Made by a program: the position numbers and the translations under genes | The notes under the pieces: model-generated | Told to the model about the DNA's origin: nothing | Seen by the model: the letters and a program-made list of their open reading frames with translations, nothing else | The model's database searches: none | Origin: Diplolepis rosae | Lineage: Eukaryota > Arthropoda > Insecta > Hymenoptera > Diplolepididae | Direction: 5' to 3' | Assembly (NCBI GenBank): GCA_030998225.1 | Contig: JAPYXD010000754.1 | Span: 2,108,001-2,172,000 of the forward strand | Length of the DNA stretch: 64,000 nt | Shown here: positions 1-13,209 of the stretch, piece after piece | Numbering within the stretch: position 1 is the first letter of the stretch | How the letters are laid out: every line of letters begins with the position of its first letter

Positions 1-697
1 ATCATCTAAGGGATTAATCACTCTTTACATATGCTGTGCACACCTTTGTGCAATCTTTCAAAATTTTTCTTGAAATATTTTTACATTTTATATTATTAAA
101 AAAAAGATTTGCCTAATTTTTAGAAATTTTATTCCTTAAGCTAGACCAAATAATTGAAAATTTAATTAATTCCTTATTTTCAAAGCAATGTATTTGATAG
201 GTAAATTTTTCAGTTGCATGAAAGTTGAATTTCATTTTAAAGTGTAACTCGTCTAAAAAGACATTCTCTACATTTATGTGAGACAATTTTTCATATTATT
301 TAGAATTAAAAAATTTATTTCGCTTTCATACAATTCAGGAAACATCCTTCATAAATTATGTTATGGTGGCTTATGTGGTTTAACGATTCTTTTGTAAATT
401 ACGGAATTCATTCAATTGTCAACACTTCAAGGTAGTTCAAGGATGGTAAGCTATCCCTAAATTTTATCAAATCTCAAAAAATTAGGTGAATCTTTTGCAC
501 TAAATAACACAAAATGAAAAGGTAAAGCTTCAAAAAATCTGGCGTATACGAAAAATCTGAGTGATAAACCCTTCGTTATTATTATTTCAAGTGTATGTAA
601 AGTTCAATACATTACTCTTCCAAATTATAAAATGCTTGATTTTAAAAATATTTAAATCTGGATGGAATAAATTAAAAATATATGTGGATTACTTTAG
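1..697. other. Intron or upstream sequence of the FERRY3 gene
   Basis: A+T-rich DNA with no exon I could support. The first recognisable exon of the FERRY3 gene starts at 698 in phase 2, so at least one earlier exon must lie to the left of the window, or be too short for me to see here. Confidence 0.5.
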
Positions 698-2439
698 ACA
701 AACAGAAGAGATGAGTTTAGCTGTAAAAACATTAGAATTAGGTTCAACAGAAAAGTCAATCAGTGAAATGGCTGGTCGACATTTTGAGGAAATGAGTTTA
801 TTGCAAGGTCACTGGGGATCTAGAGTTGATGCTCTCAAACTTGAACAGAGAAGACAATATAGGAATTGGATTATGAGGTTGTTAGAGGAACAACAGACGA
901 GTATGCTTTCAACACCAGTGTATGTTTCCCAGATATGTTTATAATTCAAAAAAATTTACTATCAGACTAGTTTTTAATACATAAACTCTTTTTATGAAAA
1001 TTGTATATTACAGAGAATCACCTGTGGTGCCTTTTCCATCCATTTATACAGGAGTGGATAATTGTGTCAGAAACAATGACAAGAATACTGCAGACTTTCC
1101 TCAATTAGAAGAAAGTTTCACCATACATTTAGGATCTCAAATGAAACAGATGCATAATATTCGCATATTAACGGGAGATGTTCTGGACTTTTGTAGAACT
1201 AAAAATAGTGACAGTTGGTCAGTACACGTTGACATTTGTTTACTTACTCTTCACGCACCGAATACATTGTTTTAATGTTTACTTAAAAAATAATTATAAA
1301 GATTTCTTGTGTCAATTCCGATATAATTTTTAGCAGCATTGATCCGACCCCACAACGATTACAAACTGCCTTAGGGTTATACTCAAGTGATTTATGTGGA
1401 CTAGTACTTCTTAGTGATAACAACTTGGGAAGCTTTTCTGGAATCACTAAAGGTACAGAGATATTTATATTAAAATCCTTAAAAAGTGCTAAAAAATTGT
1501 TATATAACTACTTTTTTCGGTTTTGTAGAGTTATGTTCCATATGTCAGCTTACAACAGAGTTTCACTTTCCACCAATTGATGATCAATTGGAAAAAATAC
1601 GCGAAAATGTGAAAGAAGCTGTTACTTGGAGACAAGCTCATCAAATAGACGAAATTGATTTCCAGGTATGTAGTAAATTCTGGAACCTAAAATACAGAAA
1701 AATTGATCTTTATTAAATGATTCATATTGTTTATTTGTTGAGGTGAAAAAATCTGCAAGCAAAGCTCTTCAAACAGGCGATGTTTTTATCACTCGACATT
1801 CGAATCTAGTACAAGTTCATGTTGTTTTCCATATGGTTGTGAATGATTCGTTGAAGTCTGGTTAGAAAAAAGTACCAAATATACTATGCTTTTTCTATTT
1901 GATCAGCTTAAAATAAAATTTACCATCTTAGGTGATATCAATTCAAGACATCCTGCCATCTTAGGATTGAGAAATATTTTAAAGACTGCTTGTTGTAATG
2001 ATGTAACGACACTCACAATTCCGGTATTACTCGTACACGAAATGACAGAGGTAATTATAAATAATTTATACATATACAATTACAATTACAATTATAAACG
2101 TTCATTGAATTATTTATTTTTCTTTATGTTTTAGGACATGACAGTAGCATGGTGCACAAAAAGAGCAGAACTAGTCTTCAAATGTGTAAAAGGCTTTATG
2201 ATAGAAATGGCTTCCTGGGGAGGAGCTGAACTAAAAAATTTACAATTTTTAGTACCAAAGGTAATTTACTAATTAAGAAACTAATCTGTCATATCAAATA
2301 TATATAATTTTAATATAATTTTCAGGGAATGTCGGAAGAAGTATTTGGTACTTTGGCGACTATGCTTCCTAGTATATTTCGCGTATCGAATCCTCTGGTT
2401 TTCAAGGCAACCAGTACGCCACAAACACCTAAAAAGTAA
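698..2439 (+). CDS. FERRY3: FERRY endosomal complex subunit 3 (C12orf4 homolog), 5'-truncated by the window
   Basis: Exons 698-919, 1014-1217, 1337-1452, 1529-1665, 1743-1860, 1932-2050, 2135-2260 and 2326-2439 join in phase and end in TAA, giving the C-terminal 384 residues or so. Recognition rests on blocks shared with human C12orf4: [69 protein letters not shown] and [13 protein letters not shown]. In vertebrates this protein belongs to the FERRY complex, a Rab5 effector that links mRNAs to early endosomes; that role is family knowledge. The N-terminal part lies outside the window. A possible AATAAA signal lies near 2553. The next gene starts about 800 bp downstream on the same strand. Confidence 0.9.
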
Positions 2440-3239
2440 CTGGAAATTTACGATATCGTAAAAGGCATCTATATACAGTGTCTTATTACGTACAATTTCA
2501 ATAACTTACGATTACTTTTTAAATACATTCACGATATATAGAATCTCAAAATGAATAAACGTTATTCTTTTAATGAGCTTTCTGTTATTATTTGCACTCA
2601 CGATTGATTAAAGAAGTACCAGATATCAACACTCTTCTCAGCTTTTACATCAATTTCGTACTCTTTCTGATAACTTTTATAATCTCTTCTCGTTGATTTT
2701 TTTTTTGTAATTTACTGGAAAATGTAAGTAATGGACACACGCTAAGATTTAAATATTTTCTTTAATTTATTGTTAAATTGAATTAAAGAGGAATACGTAT
2801 AATAAAACTAATTCCTTACAAGTTAAACCTATTTTAATTAATCTTTGTATTTTATACAAACCTAAATACTAATTCAAAACATTATTGTGTAATTTTCTCT
2901 ATTGGATTTTTTTATATTTCATTGTTTCTCAAACATTCCAGCGACTCAATATCTGTACTGTTAAAGAGTATATGAATTGCAAAAAAATAAATGAAATAAG
3001 CGGATAGATTAGCGTCAGAGAATAATTAAATTTGTCAGTATAACCAAAGTGTATATATGCATGCCACGAGAAATAATCTGAATTTATCTAAGAGTGGTAC
3101 GTTAGCCTCACAATTCTGAACTAATGACCTGCCTGTCGCCGATGAATTCTCACTCTGTCGATCGTTGGATGGTAAGCTGGACCCTGATGTGACCCAAGTC
3201 ATTAGTGTACTTACCTAATTTCTATTATAAGGTAGCACG
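2440..3239. other. Intergenic: FERRY3 3' UTR and LRR-gene upstream region
   Basis: A+T-rich, no open frame of note. It holds the likely FERRY3 polyadenylation signal near 2553, and presumably the promoter and 5' UTR of the LRR gene, which I cannot place precisely. Confidence 0.5.
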
Positions 3240-6200
3240 ATGCATTTCACGATATGGCTCTGTACAGCTGTAGTTTATAATCTTTCCCTTATCACAATAT
3301 CGACAGGATCACGGAAAGAGGATAAGGTAAGTGTTTAATCTGTTATCCCTTCCGGAAATCAGATCAAGGTAGATTTTTCGAATTTTTTTAAAGAGCAAAT
3401 TGTTGAAAATTGTAATTTAACATGCTTACATAAAATCAATCTATTTATATTTTTTGATTTTTCGATAATTTAATGGAAAATCCTATAAAAAATATACGAT
3501 TTTGATCGTCAAGGTAATTTAAATTTTAAAAAAATATATCAGTTGAAGACTTTACTTAATTCTAGAAAAACTTTCATCATCCATTGTTAGTCTGTTCTGG
3601 AATATACAGTAAGTTCTAATTATACAAATAAATTTAATAAGAATTGATGCATAACTAATTTCTTAGTATATAGTTCGTTCGGAAAGCTGATAACCCCATT
3701 TTTTAGCATAAAAAGACATGATGATAAGCAAGTTAGTTGTATTTTTGAAGATATTTACTTAAAAAACTGGACAAATCAAGGTATAAAATATATTAATATG
3801 AGATTAAATAAGTAATTCGATAAAAATAATCGAAGATATGTGAATATAAAACATTTCAAATAATCTAATTTTCATTCAAAGTGTATTGCAACAATGTATC
3901 AAGAAGAAAAACAACTCTTTCAAACCAATTACTTACGAACAGTTAATCAGTTGATACACTTCAAACAATACAAATTGTTTTCTGAGACGTTTTCAAGAAT
4001 TAATGAAAGATTTGAGAACTAATTATAAATAATGAGGTGATTACTCAAGCCTACGTTATTCCGTTTCTTTTTTCATTTTTAAGTATGTATTTTCGCAAAG
4101 TATTTTGTTATAAAAAGTTTCGTCACCTTTTGATAATGCAGTTAAGTTTATATCATAGTGGAAAGAAGAGTCAGTAAAATTGAATGTAAAATAAAATTTT
4201 GAACAGCCTTGAGTTAAACTAAATGTTCCCAGATAGTATACAAATTTTTCCGAACAAATCTTTCTTAAATTTCCTGAAAGCTAAATTTTATTGTTTTTCT
4301 CATTCAGAAAGAGCTTATGTATTAATAATGATTATCTGTTGGACTAATATTATTATTAATAATTCTAATCTATAGACACACGTTTCTATAAATTATTCTT
4401 CACGATTCAGAATTTATTAATTTAAAAATTTCATAAAATAACGAACCAGTAATATTGTTAATGCAATAATTTATCCTAATAAAATATAAAATATAATATT
4501 TTTCAGGTGGATTTATCAAACTTGCATATGGAAAATGAAGATTTTTTCAAGAACTATCAACATGAGATTGAAGTACATAAAGTGAGAGAACTAAATCTAA
4601 GTGGGAATGCTTTGAACAGTTTCCTGGATTGCGCGACAAGTTTGAACAATTTACAAGTATTAGATATTTCGCGAAATCACTTGGATCGTTTTTACTTCCT
4701 CTGTAGAGAGGAATCATACGAACTGCAGTTTTTAAATGTTAGTCACAATCAACTTGAATATATAGACGAAAATGCTCTCAATCATAGAACTGGGAAACTG
4801 AAGGTGTTAGATGTATCATGGAATTTATTAACAGGCGTCAACGATACAATGCTCCAACACATGCAGGTACCAATTAGCTAAAATTTATCATTTTTCATCA
4901 TGATCAGATTATTCAATACCTATTAGACAATACAGTATGTAGTGCTTTTAATTTTCAAGACTCATTCAAAAGTTCAGTACCTATGGTCATCTAATGAAAA
5001 TTATCTTTTGTTTTGAGTATTCATTTTAAGTATTTTGAAGATAATTAGAAATTTTGAACGTAATCAGTTTTGGTAAAATCTTATAACCATCTTGGTAAAC
5101 TAATTTACTACTAAAGAAAATATATACTTGAATGTATCCAGAAAGTATCTATACTTGGACATTCAACTCCGACCCTCTTTATGTGAACATACTTTATCTA
5201 AAATATAATTATTCACTTGAATTTATAACTCATGAATGAATTACAAAACAGTTGATAATAGGAAAGTTCTGAATTACAATAAGTGAATTGATATGCATGC
5301 ATTCAAATACACATCTTTTCATAAATTGAGATACTTACACAAATATTAATTTTTGTGTACAGGTCTTGGAGCATCTTTCACTGGCAAGCAATCCTATTGG
5401 TGACAATATAGAGGAATTTGTATTTGAAAACGTAACTACTCTGACTCATTTGGATTTAAGAAACATTTCTGCAACATTTTTTCATCCAAAACTATTTGAG
5501 AATTTGAAGAATCTCAGATATCTAGATTTATCCCTAAATCCAATAGAGAAGATTCCTCCTCTGCCGTCCGATAAACTAGAAGTATTAGATCTGTCTGAAA
5601 CAAATCTTGAAAGCGTTGCATCTCTAGATTTACCTAATTTACGTGAACTCTATTTGAATAACATGCCAAATTTGACGATAGCCCTTCTCAATAATTTGAA
5701 AAAATTGCAAAATTTGGAAATTTTGTCAATGAAGAACTGCAAACAATTGTCGCAGTTGCAGATATGGCCGCCAGAACCAAATCTCTTACCAAATCTTCGA
5801 TTATTTTATGTACAAGACTGTGCAATTAAAACCTTAAGTAATGAGTTACAACCTTTAATAGAAAGAACTACGACATTCGAGATCCAAAATAATCCGTGGC
5901 GATGCGATTGTAGAATGAGATGGATATTGATGATGAAACCTACATACACTTTCATAGATAAAATTAAGTAAGATCATTTTATTAACATTAATAAAAAACT
6001 GCATATTCTATTCTCCCAGTTATGGGAAAATATTGACTCTAAGACTAGAGATCAATAAAGGAATTCGAGATAAATATTTACAAACATCCGCAATCGTAAA
6101 CAATCAATAATTAGAAAAATAATAATTGATAGCATAATTATATTTATAAATCTTGCCTACATATTATTATGTATTTTATAGATGCTGCTCTCCTCCTGCA

Positions 6201-6494
6201 GTTCGAAATAAGCTCTTAAAAGAAATACCTACAGAAGAATTGGAATGTGAAGTCGAGGGGTACAGCTTAACTCCAATCTTATGGATTTGTGTTGCATCAG
6301 TGAGTCTGGGATTAGTAGTCGTGGGTGCCATCATGATGTTTAGAGAACCAATTACTCAGTGGATCATTAGAAGAAGAATAATAAGTGGAGACTCGATTTC
6401 TTATACGAATGTAGTAGAATCCTCAAATGATCTCGTAAAAATATTGTCGGATAATGAATGTCAAGATCGCTTTGATGATTGCTTAAAAACTTAA
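3240..6494 (+). CDS. Leucine-rich-repeat single-pass membrane protein
   Basis: Exons 3240-3326, 4507-4866, 5363-5967 and 6182-6494 give 454 residues. Exon 1 encodes a hydrophobic signal peptide beginning MHFTIWLCTAVVYNL, separated from the body by a 1.2 kb intron. Exons 2 and 3 encode about a dozen leucine-rich repeats of the LxxLxLSxN type, such as VRELNLSGNALNSF and LEHLSLASNPI. A cysteine-rich LRR C-terminal cap follows (NPWRCDCRMRWIL, then CCSPP and ELECEVEGY). A transmembrane helix, roughly LWICVASVSLGLVVVGAIMM, and a tail of about 50 residues end the protein. This predicts a type I cell-surface protein with an extracellular LRR domain, as in insect adhesion or receptor proteins. I do not recognise the exact ortholog and the ligand is unknown. 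No TIR or kinase domain is visible in the tail. Confidence 0.85.
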
Positions 6495-8090
6495 AATTCT
6501 ATTTTTACTTAACATATGTGGTCAGTTTTCAATAATGTCATTACATCTGCATTTTCGTTTAATTATCATCAATTTCTTAGGATAATTTGATGTCATGATT
6601 TTTCGTTTAAACTATAAGAATTAAACATGTCTTTAATTCTTCCCCGTATTTATATTCTTAAAATAAATGTCAAAAATAAACCCTGCAGAAAAATCAGGTA
6701 ATTGCATCAAGTTGAAATGAATTGGAAGTATTAAAGATTAATGAAGTTTTTTCCAAATTTTCTGTTGTATCACACTAAGAAATAATGTCTCATCAAAGTA
6801 AATCTATACAAGAAAAAACAACGATGAGTTAGTAAAATCGCATGGAGGAAATTTAAAATTTCATAAACAACTAACTTCATTTTCTTAAATACTGAGGGAA
6901 TTGTTTTCATTGGGAATGTACAGAAAAGGATCTTATTTTTCATTTTTTTGCAATAAAGAATCATTTAAAAAAAAAGATTTTACTCGTAAAAATATATTTT
7001 ATTATACAAAAGAAAATAAACTAAAAAATAAATTAGACAAATTTTTTATTTTAATAATTTTATTATTCAGTTTAATTCCTTTTGCATAATAAAACCTATT
7101 CTAATTATGTAATGAATTTTTTTTCGAAAAATGCTTTTCCACTGCTTTTCCATGCTGCAAACTATAGATCTTCACCATCGAGTGGGACACATACTTACAT
7201 CCCAAACTATGAAAAATGATAACTTCTATAAAAATCAACATATCGCCATTGTTTTGGTCTTATTTTGAAAAAAGATAGATCTAAGTAAATAAAATTTGTC
7301 GAGCATAAGGGTGACTTTATTCAATATTTTTTGTTCATTTTCAAGTCGTGTAACCCCATTTCTGTAAAAAATTATATAAGAAGTTGAAAATTTATGAGAA
7401 TAAATGAAATGCATATATGCGTAATTAATACGTATATTAATCTATTTTATTTAATTCTACAAACTCTCAGTTACCTATCTTATTTTTTATAGAAATGCAA
7501 ACTGAAATGCCGGTAGAGTAGGAATCAGGTCCATGGCCTTTACGTTAGTGTGTTACGGACTAACGTTCCCAACGCTGCGTAAAATACAGAACATGTATCG
7601 AAAATGATCGAAAACAATCGAAAATTAGTTACCGACACTGCTTTTTAGGACGTTTATGATTGTTTATGGGGCAAATATTTTTAATATTGATTATCAGTGA
7701 CTATGACCATACAGTGATGTGACAGTGATTCAGGGGACACTAAATTACACATGATTACACGAATTGTAATATTAACTTATTAAATTTATTCTTACAACAT
7801 ACCTGAATGTCCTGAATACATGAGCATGCGTGCATATGCCATAGACACGAATATAAATTATAGGGGATATACTATATATAGTCTAAAGTAAATTCAAGAA
7901 CCAATAACCTCGAAAAAAATAGTAATATACCAATACAGTTATCTTGCTTAAGAAAAATAGGGTTAAAAAGAAATTTGATAATATTATAATTTAAAAAAAT
8001 CCTTTTCATTCACAAATATTGGTTTCATTAGCAAACAAGATTACCAATAGAGCATCGAACATTTGCAGTTTGCAGGAAAATAGATCAATT
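6495..8090. other. Intergenic, LRR gene 3' end to VMA21
   Basis: Two AATAAA-like signals near 6660-6680 fit the LRR gene's 3' end. The rest is A+T-rich with only short chance frames. A small palindrome (ACGTTAGT..ACTAACGT) lies near 7542-7566. No gene, RNA or clear mobile element was seen. Confidence 0.5.
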
Positions 8091-8729
8091 ATGGCAGAAA
8101 AGAAAGTTAGTGAGAATCATTTCATCATATAAAATAATTATTAGCATGAATGTAATAATTACTTAAAGCCTGTAGTTACTTGTTCACGGAACTTTATCAA
8201 CTAGACCTATTTGTTTTTCTCTGAAGAAGTATGTCGTTTATGTATTTGTACTCTTTTAATTATTTCGTTACTTTTAATTCAAATAACAATAGAAATAAAG
8301 TTGTTGGACATAAAATAGATAACAATATTTAACTGTACATTTTTTGAATTTCATGAATAAATAATCAAAAAAGGTTTTAAAAAGTTTTTATATTTCTAGG
8401 AACTCACAGAAATACAAGTCTTTAAAACCGTCCTTTTGCATTGCTTATTCATCATAGCTCTGCCGGTAATATGCTTCTTTACAAGCAAGGCTTTAATATT
8501 TGACAGTAAGTATATAATGTAACATTAGTTTTAATAACTCCAAAGTACATTATTTCTATCAATATTATTTATTCGTCTTATTTTTATAGGTTTCTTTGGT
8601 AATAACAGTATCTCAAGTAATGTTTATGCAGCAGGTGTCGCCGTTTTAGTATTACACATAGCCTTAGGTGCATTCATATATAGAACATATTTTGATACAC
8701 ATATTAAAATTCAATCAAAAAGAGACTAA
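8091..8729 (+). CDS. VMA21: V-ATPase assembly integral membrane protein VMA21
   Basis: Three exons (8091-8105, 8400-8505, 8590-8729) give 86 residues. The first encodes only MAEKK before a GTTAGT donor. The protein has two hydrophobic helices, about FKTVLLHCLFIIALPVICFF and VYAAGVAVLVLHIALGAFIY, joined by a short polar loop (FDSFFGNNSISSN). It ends HIKIQSKRD, a lysine-rich ER-retrieval-like tail. This architecture and size match VMA21, an ER chaperone that helps assemble the V0 sector of the vacuolar proton pump. Human VMA21 is slightly longer (101 residues). ATP6AP2, another V-ATPase assembly factor, is also in this window but 50 kb away, so I infer no linkage. Confidence 0.88.
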
Positions 8730-9656
8730 TTATAAGTATGTATTTAATATGTTCAAAAAGGTACTTATTCCATTATAAAGTTTGTATTTTATACTACGTA
8801 TGTGTATAAGTTATATGAAAAATGCCTGATTATATTTTTTATTTATGAATTTATTCATCTCCATGATCAAATAATAATAAAGCCAGTTTTATTTTTGTTT
8901 AACTATTAAAGTTTTTAATTATTTTAATTATAAATTATAAAAAAACACGGAAAATTTGTTCAAGTTCGTCTAGCCGAAGTGAGTCACGTACATGTATACA
9001 GCAAAGGAATATTCAGGCAAAAGAGCAAAGCACGGAGTTGCATAAGAGTGTCTGTTCGCATGCTTACACATATCCGTGTATACGAATACATGCCTGTAGA
9101 TTTATACAGAGTAAGTACGAGTGAGTAGCAGAATAGTTCTAAATGCGAGTGTGACAGCAATATGGCTTTGCATAAGTTGGTCTCTATCGCATTCATAACC
9201 CAATCTGTCACCCATACGTGGCCGCCCTGTATATACAGAAAGAACGTTTTCGAAAAGATTATAGGAAAAGTAAAGCGCATGTGAGTAAAGCACGAAGTTG
9301 CATGAGAGTGTCAAATAATCGTCTGTTATATATTGTTGTATAAAACGCGTTTGCATGTACGCAAACAGACAACAGACGATCGTTCCACAAAACACTCTTG
9401 TGCAACTCTGAGCCTCTTTAAAAGTGTTCTTACTGCAAAAACTAAATTAACCATAACCGCTTTCTCGTGAAATAATACAATGGTAAGTTTACAAGTATAT
9501 GTATACACAAGTATATTTTTCTTAAAGTATGACAAAATGGAAACTTATAAAATCAGGGTTTTAATATATGCCTGTGAGTAGTGATATAGAAATGAAACGA
9601 TAACGTGCTTTACTTAATTTTTGGTTTTCCATTCTTAAATCATGGTTACAAATGCT
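8730..9656. other. Intergenic between convergent VMA21 and PRPSAP, with diverged short repeats
   Basis: Both genes end here. Within it, two diverged direct copies of about 30 bp around GCACGGAGTTGCATAAGAGT (9035-9054) and GCACGAAGTTGCATGAGAGT (9289-9308) lie about 250 bp apart. An inverted pair around ATCGTCTGT/ACAGACGAT sits at 9318-9380. These look like remains of a small repeat. No protein gene is supported. Confidence 0.4.
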
Positions 9657-11481
9657 TTAGTCCTCCAGAGTAACATTTTTGAAAAGATAGGACATTGATT
9701 CCTTATTATGAATACGTCGGATTGCCTCTGCCAGCAGAATACTGATATCAACTGTTTTGATTTTTGGACACTGCATCTTCTGCACCTCATGAGGAATTGT
9801 ATTAGTAACAACCACCTGCAAAATAAATGAACTAATAAAGTCCAAGAATATGCAATTTTTCTATTTTGAAATTTAAATTTTCTGATATAAATTGTAATTT
9901 TTTCCCCTACAATACTTTTTTGGTCACGAAAATTATTTAATATAATAATTTTTTCATTTCTGGAATTTATGAAAGATTTTCAATGTAAATAATCGAGAAA
10001 TAAAGAATTGAAAACTGGTAGTTTTAAAACTTTAAATTCAATTTAATCATTTTTTTCTATTGTCAAAAATTGAATAGAACAGATTTTATTTATAAACCTC
10101 ATCGATTGGCGATTCTCCAATAAGTCTGGGAGCATCTGAGCTAAGTAAGCCGTGTGTGGCTAAAACATAAATCTTATTAGCTCCTCTCTCTTTTAGTACT
10201 TCAGCGGCAGCCACATATGACTGTACATCATCCACCATATCATCCTGAAAATTTCCAATTAATGATAAGTTCAATGGTACTTATATGACTGTACAATATA
10301 TTACTGTGATAATTCACAAAAATAATCATTAAAAAAATTTAACTTACAACCATGATTGCAATTCTTCCACCAACATCTCCAACTACATTTATTGGTGGTT
10401 TTTCTTTAGCTGGGTGTACAGGAACTCCCACACCGACTTCCATTGTTCTCAACGATACCATAGCAGGTGGTGAATTACGCCCGTCATTCATGTCCAAATC
10501 ACCTTCGCGTTGCTCCCCATGGATTACAGCAATACCGAGTCGTAAACGTTCTGCATAACTTGTTGCCTTTTTTGCACTACCTGGGTTTCTGGCTACTATT
10601 ACAGCATTGCGATAATCTGGAATCTGGGATGATTAACAAGAAAATATAAATGAAACAATTCATTTGTGAAGTTACAGTATTGTTGATAGAAAACGCATAA
10701 TAGGACAAAACTATGAATGGCTATCACTACATTTACATTTAACAGTTTATCGTCTAAAACAGAACTGACCTTATTCTTGTTTATCACTACAAATTGTAAT
10801 TTGACATCATCAATTCACGTGTATATTCACATTGTTCGAAATATCAATCACTCGGGTTTTTAGTGTGTTTACATCAGACTACCAGACATTAGACTTCTTG
10901 AAAACTTACCGATTCTTGAATATACTGTAACAAAAATGGACTAGCTCTCAAGTTGTCAACAGGACAATCGAAAAATCCTTGTATCTCTTTCTGATGCAAA
11001 TCCATAGTGATGATATGAGTCAAACCACTTTTGCACATCATTTTTGCTAGCAGCTTTGACACAATGCATCCACGTTTGCGCATTTTACATTGCTTTGAGT
11101 ATGGCAAGTATGGAATGACACCAACTATACTCTTTGCTGAAGATGTTTTGCAAGCATATGCCATAATAAGTAGTTCCATTATATTGTTATTTACGTCCTT
11201 CGTTCCAGTTTGAATTATATATACGTCCTTGGCTCGAACAGAATCACCAATCTCTACCATAGTTTCTCGATTGGTTTTGTAATATACGGCACATCCTCCG
11301 CTCTTGACTCCCAAACGACTTGATCAGAGAAAAGTTAATGTATGTCAATTCTTTGTATATTTTACTCGTATAAAAAATGTTATCTTAATTGGTATTGAAC
11401 ATACTTAGCGATTAAATTAGCCAATTCAGGATGAGAATTTCCAGATATTATTACAATATCGGCAGATATAGGCTTTTCCAT
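9657..11481 (-). CDS. PRPSAP: Phosphoribosyl pyrophosphate synthase-associated protein
   Basis: Exons (minus strand) 11481-11405, 11318-10910, 10623-10348, 10244-10098 and 9815-9657 give 355 residues, almost the human PRPSAP1 length. It belongs to the PRPP synthetase family but matches the associated (PAP39/41) subunits rather than the enzyme. Diagnostic blocks are [72 protein letters not shown] and the C-terminus [10 protein letters not shown]. It also has the subunit-specific insert around [13 protein letters not shown], and the catalytic flexible-loop basic residues of true PRPS enzymes are not conserved in this region. Family knowledge: these proteins bind PRPS and restrain its activity in nucleotide synthesis. 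The start ATG opens with [20 protein letters not shown], the expected N-terminal domain. Confidence 0.93.
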
Positions 11482-12740
11482 GTTGCAAAACTCCGATTCA
11501 AAATATATTGATCAGTAGCAAACCCAGTATTGGCAGTTCTGAAAAGAACTTCAATATCATTTCTATTTGAATGATTCAAAAGAAGTTTCAGATCTAAATT
11601 GAATGACACTATTGGTCTTATTCAATAGTGTCGCACAATTGAATTAAATATTAATAACCTAGAGCTTGAACTGTTATATTCGAATGTCCAGATATGTTCT
11701 TTTTACTTTTCTTGTTCATAGATTTCCACAATTTATAAAAATACCATTATTATTGCACTAGTTGAGCAAATAACTATACTTTTGGAGTGAATCGAATCAC
11801 CTTTTTTATTTCATTATATAACTATTCGTCTTTTCTTGGAGTAGTGTTGTATAAGTTCATTGAATAATATATGTGATGTTTTCTATTTCAAATATGTGAA
11901 CTTTACAGGCTTCAAGTAGATATCTTTTACTATTTCAGACTGGCACATGTACATGCTAATAATCTTAATGAAAATATAACTTTAATGAATCATACTTCCT
12001 ATTTAAGAAGAACTTCAAACGTTTTAACAAGTAAATTTGATTTAACAAGTATAAACACACATTTTAGTGGTACCCGACAACTTTGCATAAACATGATTTC
12101 GACCCATTCTGGACAATACTCATAGTATCTAAATATTAGACATTGTTGCCTGATAAGGTTGCAAACTACAGCCAACTTCAATAAATTTGAAGAATATTAT
12201 AATCAGCTATGATACTTTTAATTATTTTTCAACCTATTGTTTCTGATGAAGGAGCACAATTTGTTTTTATTTCCAACAAAGCACAGAAGTTAAAATGTGC
12301 ATTTTCATATTCTAACTTTAAAGAAATGAATTTTGTAATACTCACTGATATCTTGATACTAAAATTGAAAGATTTTCACAACAAATTGAAGTCAACAACT
12401 CTATATTGAATTCACAAAAAACCAATATTGTAAACTTACTCCGTTATATACGATTCGTTTATTTACTTTATTTCATGCAACGAAACAGCTGTTTGTATGT
12501 ATGCTATAGCATTTTATAGAGAAGCTGAAAATTTCATGCAATGCCTACTTGTTTTCTCTATCCTCTATGCTCTTATGTTGTTTTGTATGCTGTGTCTTTA
12601 AATTACCATATAATGTTAAGGTACTTTCATACCTACTTCACATGCTATGCATGAAATGTATTCTTGAATGAAATATAATGAGATTTTTTCCTTTTGATTA
12701 CGCGATGCCGATTCATAAAAGCAGATGAAAGATGAAAGTA
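11482..12740. other. Intergenic, upstream of PRPSAP
   Basis: A+T-rich sequence with no supported gene. It probably includes the PRPSAP promoter and 5' UTR just right of 11481. I see no strong repeat structure before about 12.74 kb. Confidence 0.45.
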
Positions 12741-12763
12741 CTCTATGGTACCCTGTGGTACCC

Positions 12764-12906
12764 TGAGGATGCAGCCCACGTCACAGTTTTGCGTTGCCTA
12801 AAGCAGAAACTGATGAAAGGGACAGAGACACATAGATATATCGCTTTCTTTCTCTCTCATTATTTTCTGCTTTACGCCGCGCAAAAACGCTAACGTGGAC
12901 TGCACT
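12764..12906. mobile_element. Short inverted-repeat element (MITE-like)
   Basis: The left end (GATGCAGCCCACGTCACAG, continuing to TAAAGCAGAAA) matches the reverse complement of the right end (AGTGCAGTCCACGTTAGCG, also continuing to TAAAGCAGAAA) over about 50 bp with mismatches. It directly abuts the TTAA-flanked element at 12911. A related half-site begins near 33192. The target duplication is not clear. Confidence 0.5.
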
Positions 12907-12910
12907 TTAA

Positions 12911-13070
12911 AGGAGGAATTACACCTCTGCATGCAGGCATTATGCATGCAGGTTACCATGGTAACATACAAGAGTGAAAGATACCGACAATTTTCCTGTT
13001 TCTTTCCCACTAATATGTTACCATGGTAACCTGCATGCATAATGCCTGCAAGCAGAGGTGCAATTCCTCC
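12911..13070. mobile_element. TTAA-flanked palindromic MITE, GGAGGAATT family, copy 1
   Basis: A 160 bp near-perfect inverted repeat. It opens AGGAGGAATTACACCTCTGC and closes with the reverse complement GAGGTGCAATTCCTCC. The arms also share GCATGCAGG and TTACCATGGTAAC. It is flanked by TTAA on both sides (12907-12910 and 13071-13074). A second copy with the same internal core (GACAATTTTCCTGTTTCTTT) lies at 62649-62793, so this is a dispersed non-autonomous family. The TTAA target resembles piggyBac-type insertion, but no transposase is present to confirm that. Confidence 0.75.
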
Positions 13071-13209
13071 TTAAGTCTTTTTGTTCTGTATGCACAGGAA
13101 TGCGCGGTTGCGCGTAACCAAAGGTTCTGGTCACAAAGGGTGATTGGGTGCCTTTCAAACTTACCATAGCTCCAATACACAATTATATGAATTTAGATAA
13201 AAAAATCTG

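Noticed and set aside
8984..9395. Overlapping minus-strand frames of about 97 codons between VMA21 and PRPSAP
   Set aside because: They coincide with diverged non-coding repeats and encode nothing recognisable.
9657..11481. Reading the PRPSAP gene as a catalytic PRPP synthetase
   Set aside because: The KQCKMRKRG loop, the [13 protein letters not shown] insert and the C-terminal NVTLED are those of the associated regulatory subunit, not the enzyme.
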